Shown here in pieces: positions 61,137-64,000 of a stretch of DNA of 64,000 nt; the stretch's first letter is position 1, and the number at the start of each line of letters is the position of its first letter. The notes beneath the pieces are model-generated. The model had not been told where the DNA came from. It worked only from the letters and a program-made list of their open reading frames with translations, and did not search any database. Source of the stretch: Emcibacter sp. (lineage in GTDB: Bacteria > Pseudomonadota > Alphaproteobacteria > Sphingomonadales > Emcibacteraceae); contig JAKIUQ010000004.1 of the NCBI GenBank assembly GCA_021647465.1, positions 159,414-223,413 on the forward strand, in the 5' to 3' direction. The translations under genes were made by a program, and so were the position numbers.

Positions 61137-61958
61137 TCACATGAATGTACGATACAACATTCGAACGGCGACAATCAGAAAAAATGCCCCAAAGGTCAGA
61201 CTAAGCTGTCTTTGGGTCAAGGCATGGGCGATTTTGGCCCCAAGCGGGGCCGCCAGAAATGTTGCCGGAGATATAATTAAAAAGCCGATCACATTAACAA
61301 AACCCACACTGCCCGGCGGCAAAAGACTGTTGCCCTGACCCAAAATCATAAAGCCAATAGTACCCGGCACCACAATCAGCAACCCAAACAGGGCCGAGGT
61401 GCCCACCGCACGGTGAATAGGCACATTAAACAGGGTCAATGTGGTCACACTGAGCGCCCCGCCGCCAATGCCCATCATGGTGGAAATTATCCCGATGATT
61501 GCGGGCGGCATAAGACCCAAAATGCCGCGCGGGACAGACGCCGCCAGCCGAATATTTTCCATGGGCAACATCATTTTGACCGCCACAAATAATGCCACGA
61601 TTCCAAAGACAGCCGTCAGGCCTGAACTGCCTGTTTGCGCGGCGATCCAGCTGCCCAGAATCGCCCCCAGAAATATGGGTACCCCCCAGTGACGGGTGAG
61701 CGCAAAATCAACCGCGCCGCGTCTGCGGTGGGCGCGAATAGAAGAAATCGACGTGGGAATGATTGTCGCCAGTGAGGTGCCCACCGCCACATGCATCCTG
61801 ATCTGGGGATCAACCCCGATGTAACCCAAAGCAAATTCAAGCACCGGAACAATGACAATGCCGCCGCCAATACCCATCAACCCTGCCATCAACCCGCCAA
61901 CCAGTCCGGTCGCCAGCATGAGCAAAATCAGCGGCAAATATAATTCTATGAATGCCAT
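61137..61958 (-). CDS. TauE/SafE-family membrane permease
   Basis: An integral membrane protein (273 aa) with about eight helices. The repeated motif GLMGIGGGIVIVPVL and MMGIGGGALSVTTLTLFNVPIHRAVGTSALFGL marks the TauE/SafE (DUF81) family, which exports or takes up sulfite, sulfoacetate or other organic anions. With the hydroxyacid dehydrogenase next to it, an organic-acid substrate is plausible but not shown. Confidence 0.9.
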   Translation of the reverse strand: MAFIELYLPLILLMLATGLVGGLMAGLMGIGGGIVIVPVLEFALGYIGVDPQIRMHVAVGTSLATIIPTSISSIRAHRRRGAVDFALTRHWGVPIFLGAILGSWIAAQTGSSGLTAVFGIVALFVAVKMMLPMENIRLAASVPRGILGLMPPAIIGIISTMMGIGGGALSVTTLTLFNVPIHRAVGTSALFGLLIVVPGTIGFMILGQGNSLLPPGSVGFVNVIGFLIISPATFLAAPLGAKIAHALTQRQLSLTFGAFFLIVAVRMLYRTFM

Positions 61959-61997
61959 AACGGGACGTTAAGGAAAAACAATGGAAAGATCAACTCC

Positions 61998-63176
61998 TTA
62001 GACATATTGACCCGCCCCATGACCCGATGCCCAGGCCCACTGAAAATTATAACCGCCCAATTGACCGGTCACATCAAGCACCTCACCAATGAAATACAGG
62101 CCATTGATTTTTTCACTTTCAAAGGTTTTAGAAGATATTTCGCGGGTATCCACACCGCCGCGCGTGACCTCTGCAGTTCGGAAACCCTCTGTACCATTAG
62201 GGCGGGGCCGCCAGTCATGGATGAAGGTCGCTATTTTACCAAGCTTCTCATTGGAAAGATCCGCCATCCGGCCCTCCACGCCGGCCTCATCACAGATAAA
62301 TTGGGCCAGGCGCCGGGCAAATCTCTGGGTCAGGATATTATGCAGTTCCTGCTTTGGTTGACCCGTCCTCTGGTCTTTGAGGAATTCAAGAATATCCAAG
62401 GCCGGGGACATGTTAATCCTGATCTCATCGCCCAAGGTCCAATAGGATGAAATTTGCAGAATGGCGGGGCCGCTCAGGCCGCGGTGGGTGAATAACACCG
62501 CCTCAGCAAAGGAATTTTTGCCATGGCTGACCACCGCATCCACGGAAACCCCCGCCAATGATTTCAGCTTTTCCAGCTGGTCATTCAAAAATGTGAACGG
62601 CACTAAAGCGGGTTCGGGTTTAATGACATTATGGCCAAATTTCTGGGCAACCTGATAGCCAAAACTGCTGGCGCCCATTTTGGGAATGGATTTTCCGCCG
62701 CTGGCGATGACCAAAGCCGTACAGGTCAACGTCTCGCCGGACGTATAGAGATGAAAAATATCATCTTGTCTTTCCAGAGTTTCAATAGCCACTCCGGTGC
62801 GAATGACAACGCCCGCCGCATCACATTCACGAACCAGCATATCAATGATCTGCGTGGATTTTCCATCGCAGAACAGCTGTCCCAGTTTCTTTTCATGATA
62901 GGCAATGTCATATTTTTCCACGAGGGAAATAAAATTCTTCGGCGGGAAACGTTTGAGGGCAGAGACGCAGAAATGCGGATTTTCCGACAGGAAATGAGCC
63001 GGGCTTGTCTCCCGATTGGTAAAATTACACCGCCCGCCGCCGGAAATCCGGATTTTTCCCGCAATATTTTCTGTACTTTCGATCACCAGCGTGCGCCGGC
63101 CCCGCTTGCCCGCCTCAATAGCGCACATCAGCCCCGCGGCCCCCGCCCCGACAATCACCACATCATAATCTGTCAC
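61998..63176 (-). CDS. YhiN/HI0933-family flavoprotein
   Basis: A 392-residue FAD protein. It shows DVVIVGAGAAGLMCAIEAGKRGRRTLVIE, the family signature GGRCNFTNRE, LVIASGGKSIPKMGASSFGYQVAQKFGH, FTHRGLSGPAILQISSYW and the C-terminal GGVDTREISSKTFESEKINGLYFIGEVLDVTGQLGGYNFQWAWASGH region. The biological role of this widespread family (annotated aminoacetone oxidase or BaiN-like) is not settled. It lies 39 bases upstream of the TauE/SafE gene, same strand. Confidence 0.92.
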   Translation of the reverse strand: MTDYDVVIVGAGAAGLMCAIEAGKRGRRTLVIESTENIAGKIRISGGGRCNFTNRETSPAHFLSENPHFCVSALKRFPPKNFISLVEKYDIAYHEKKLGQLFCDGKSTQIIDMLVRECDAAGVVIRTGVAIETLERQDDIFHLYTSGETLTCTALVIASGGKSIPKMGASSFGYQVAQKFGHNVIKPEPALVPFTFLNDQLEKLKSLAGVSVDAVVSHGKNSFAEAVLFTHRGLSGPAILQISSYWTLGDEIRINMSPALDILEFLKDQRTGQPKQELHNILTQRFARRLAQFICDEAGVEGRMADLSNEKLGKIATFIHDWRPRPNGTEGFRTAEVTRGGVDTREISSKTFESEKINGLYFIGEVLDVTGQLGGYNFQWAWASGHGAGQYV

Positions 63177-63313
63177 GTCTAAAATCCTGAAAATTCATCA
63201 AAAGCTGTCCATACAGCAAGATCAGCCCGGACGCAACTTGGGCCCAAAACCGATAGTGGCTCAGTTTGAAAATCCATCTAGTAATATACTGTGTGATACC
63301 CTATATTTAGTAT

Positions 63314-63538
63314 ATGAGTAAGAAACATAAACGACCCCGCGACCCTAATCAATTGGCAAAATATATTGTTGATATTGCTGTTGGTAAGGGAGAAGATTCA
63401 GAATATACTGCATCACAGGAAAAGGCATCAAGGGCTGGCAAGGTAGGTGGCAAAGCTCGCGCCAAAAGTCTTACGCCACAAGAGCGGTCTGAAATTGCTC
63501 AAATAGCTGCTAATACTCGTTGGAAAAAAAGCGACTAA
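63314..63538 (+). CDS. Small basic hypothetical protein
   Basis: A 74-residue basic protein. The second half, KASRAGKVGGKARAKSLTPQERSEIAQIAANTRW, resembles the short KVGGKARA...AAxxRW pattern found in many small bacterial and phage proteins of unknown role. The region is AT-richer than the preceding genes. The start codon lies in one arm of an inverted repeat (ATATACT 63284-63290 and AGTATAT 63309-63315), and no ribosome-binding site is visible. Its stop overlaps the next, convergent gene by four bases. Confidence 0.75.
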   Translation: MSKKHKRPRDPNQLAKYIVDIAVGKGEDSEYTASQEKASRAGKVGGKARAKSLTPQERSEIAQIAANTRWKKSD

Positions 63539-64000
63539 GCCGCATCGCCTTTTGCATCTCTAGCTATTAAATCAGCAGCGCGCTTTTCTGCAATATCATC
63601 AGAGAAATCTGCAAAGAAATTTAGTTGCGACTCTTTTGGGAACATTTTGTTCATTCTTTCAACATCACAATGAGCGCGATAAACATGATTAGCAATAGCA
63701 TCGCGCCTTTGTTTAGTTGATTTTTGGCGAAGATTTTGCGTTCCACCTGTGTCTGTATCGAAGTATTGTTTTCTAGAGGTTCCGTCATCAAAAAGAGTAA
63801 CGCTTTGCAACGCACGATACTCAAATGCTCCATCTTCATCATAACGTTTCACGCTCCTAAGTGCCGCAGTTACTTGACGCCTTAGCATTTTACTAACGTC
63901 TTGAGGCCTTGGGGCTAATTTACCGTTCGCGGTTGCCCATCTTACAAAATCATCTGGATCACCTAATGTTTGTTCGGTTTCGGCTGTCCAGTCTTGCCAA
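63535..64000 (-). CDS. Hypothetical protein, 5' end beyond the window
   Basis: A reading frame that continues without a stop to the window edge, so at least 155 residues are present and the start is not seen. An internal ATG at 63888 is probably not the start, because the frame upstream (DFVRWATANGKLAPRPQDVSK) stays coding-like. The protein is hydrophilic, with FEYRALQSVTLFDDGTSRKQY and RDAIANHVYRAHCDVERMNKMFP. I do not recognise the family. It ends the window with an AT-richer composition, possibly the edge of an acquired segment. Confidence 0.7.
   Translation of the reverse strand, partial: WQDWTAETEQTLGDPDDFVRWATANGKLAPRPQDVSKMLRRQVTAALRSVKRYDEDGAFEYRALQSVTLFDDGTSRKQYFDTDTGGTQNLRQKSTKQRRDAIANHVYRAHCDVERMNKMFPKESQLNFFADFSDDIAEKRAADLIARDAKGDAA

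Noticed and set aside
1..64000. CRISPR arrays, insertion sequences, attachment sites
   Set aside because: No spaced direct repeats, transposase-like frames or terminal inverted repeats were seen anywhere in the window.

Overview
The window looks like a chromosomal segment of an alphaproteobacterium of moderate GC content. The evidence is a CheR-CheD-CheB chemotaxis operon led by a STAS protein, the run leuS-lptE-holA, a DUF3576 lipoprotein, the run glnK/amt-dapC-ftsK-lolA-xth, a ubiH/Trm112/LON-domain/CnoX cluster, a fused CysNC and several TonB receptors. Genus is not decidable by eye; an Emcibacterales/Kordiimonadales-type marine bacterium would fit, but that is inference. There is no rRNA, CRISPR array, transposase or clear prophage.

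Layout. 33-8353 (minus): chemotaxis operon STAS-cheY-cheA-cheW-MCP-cheR-cheD-cheB. 8730-13423 (minus): holA, lptE, leuS and a DUF3576 lipoprotein. 13848-17036: a predicted outer-membrane barrel, thiE-like and yggS-like genes, and a PEP-CTERM-type secreted protein behind a sigma-54-like promoter and two adjacent palindromes. 17149-20915: phage-shock (psp) operon ending in an L,D-transpeptidase, with divergent pspF and a sigma-54-like promoter before pspA. 20917-26286: MFS exporter, ribA, an orphan response regulator, a PTPS-like/pteridine-reductase-like pair and xth. 26313-31680: hypothetical gene, a candidate small RNA of about 155 nt, lolA, ftsK and dapC. 31749-34935: two ammonium transporters and glnK, each transcription unit with a sigma-54-like promoter. 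35168-38322: ubiH-type hydroxylase, Trm112, LON-domain protein, CnoX. 38675-41590: tRNA-Gly(GCC), cysNC and cysD. 41847-49361: DUF442 phosphatase-like protein, formate dehydrogenase fdsGBA, and an ActP-type symporter with its DUF485 partner. 49512-56213: an ECF sigma/FecR system with two paralogous TonB receptors. 56410-63176: a 3-hydroxyacyl-CoA dehydrogenase/enoyl-CoA hydratase fusion, a TetR regulator, an alpha/beta hydrolase, an FMN hydroxyacid dehydrogenase, a TauE/SafE permease and a YhiN-type flavoprotein. 63314-64000: two AT-richer hypothetical genes, the last running off the window.

How it fits together. Most of the window is housekeeping. Nitrogen (glnK/amt), envelope stress (psp) and the secreted PEP-CTERM protein all appear to be read by sigma-54, since four good -24/-12 elements are visible. 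The strongest candidate for something undescribed is the small RNA at about 26965-27122. It has its own promoter, a 20-bp terminator hairpin and two C/U-rich loops carrying the same CCUUCCUUA motif, which is complementary to Shine-Dalgarno sequences. Next is the sigma-54/twin-palindrome control region of the PEP-CTERM gene. All functional calls come from reading motifs; no database search was possible.
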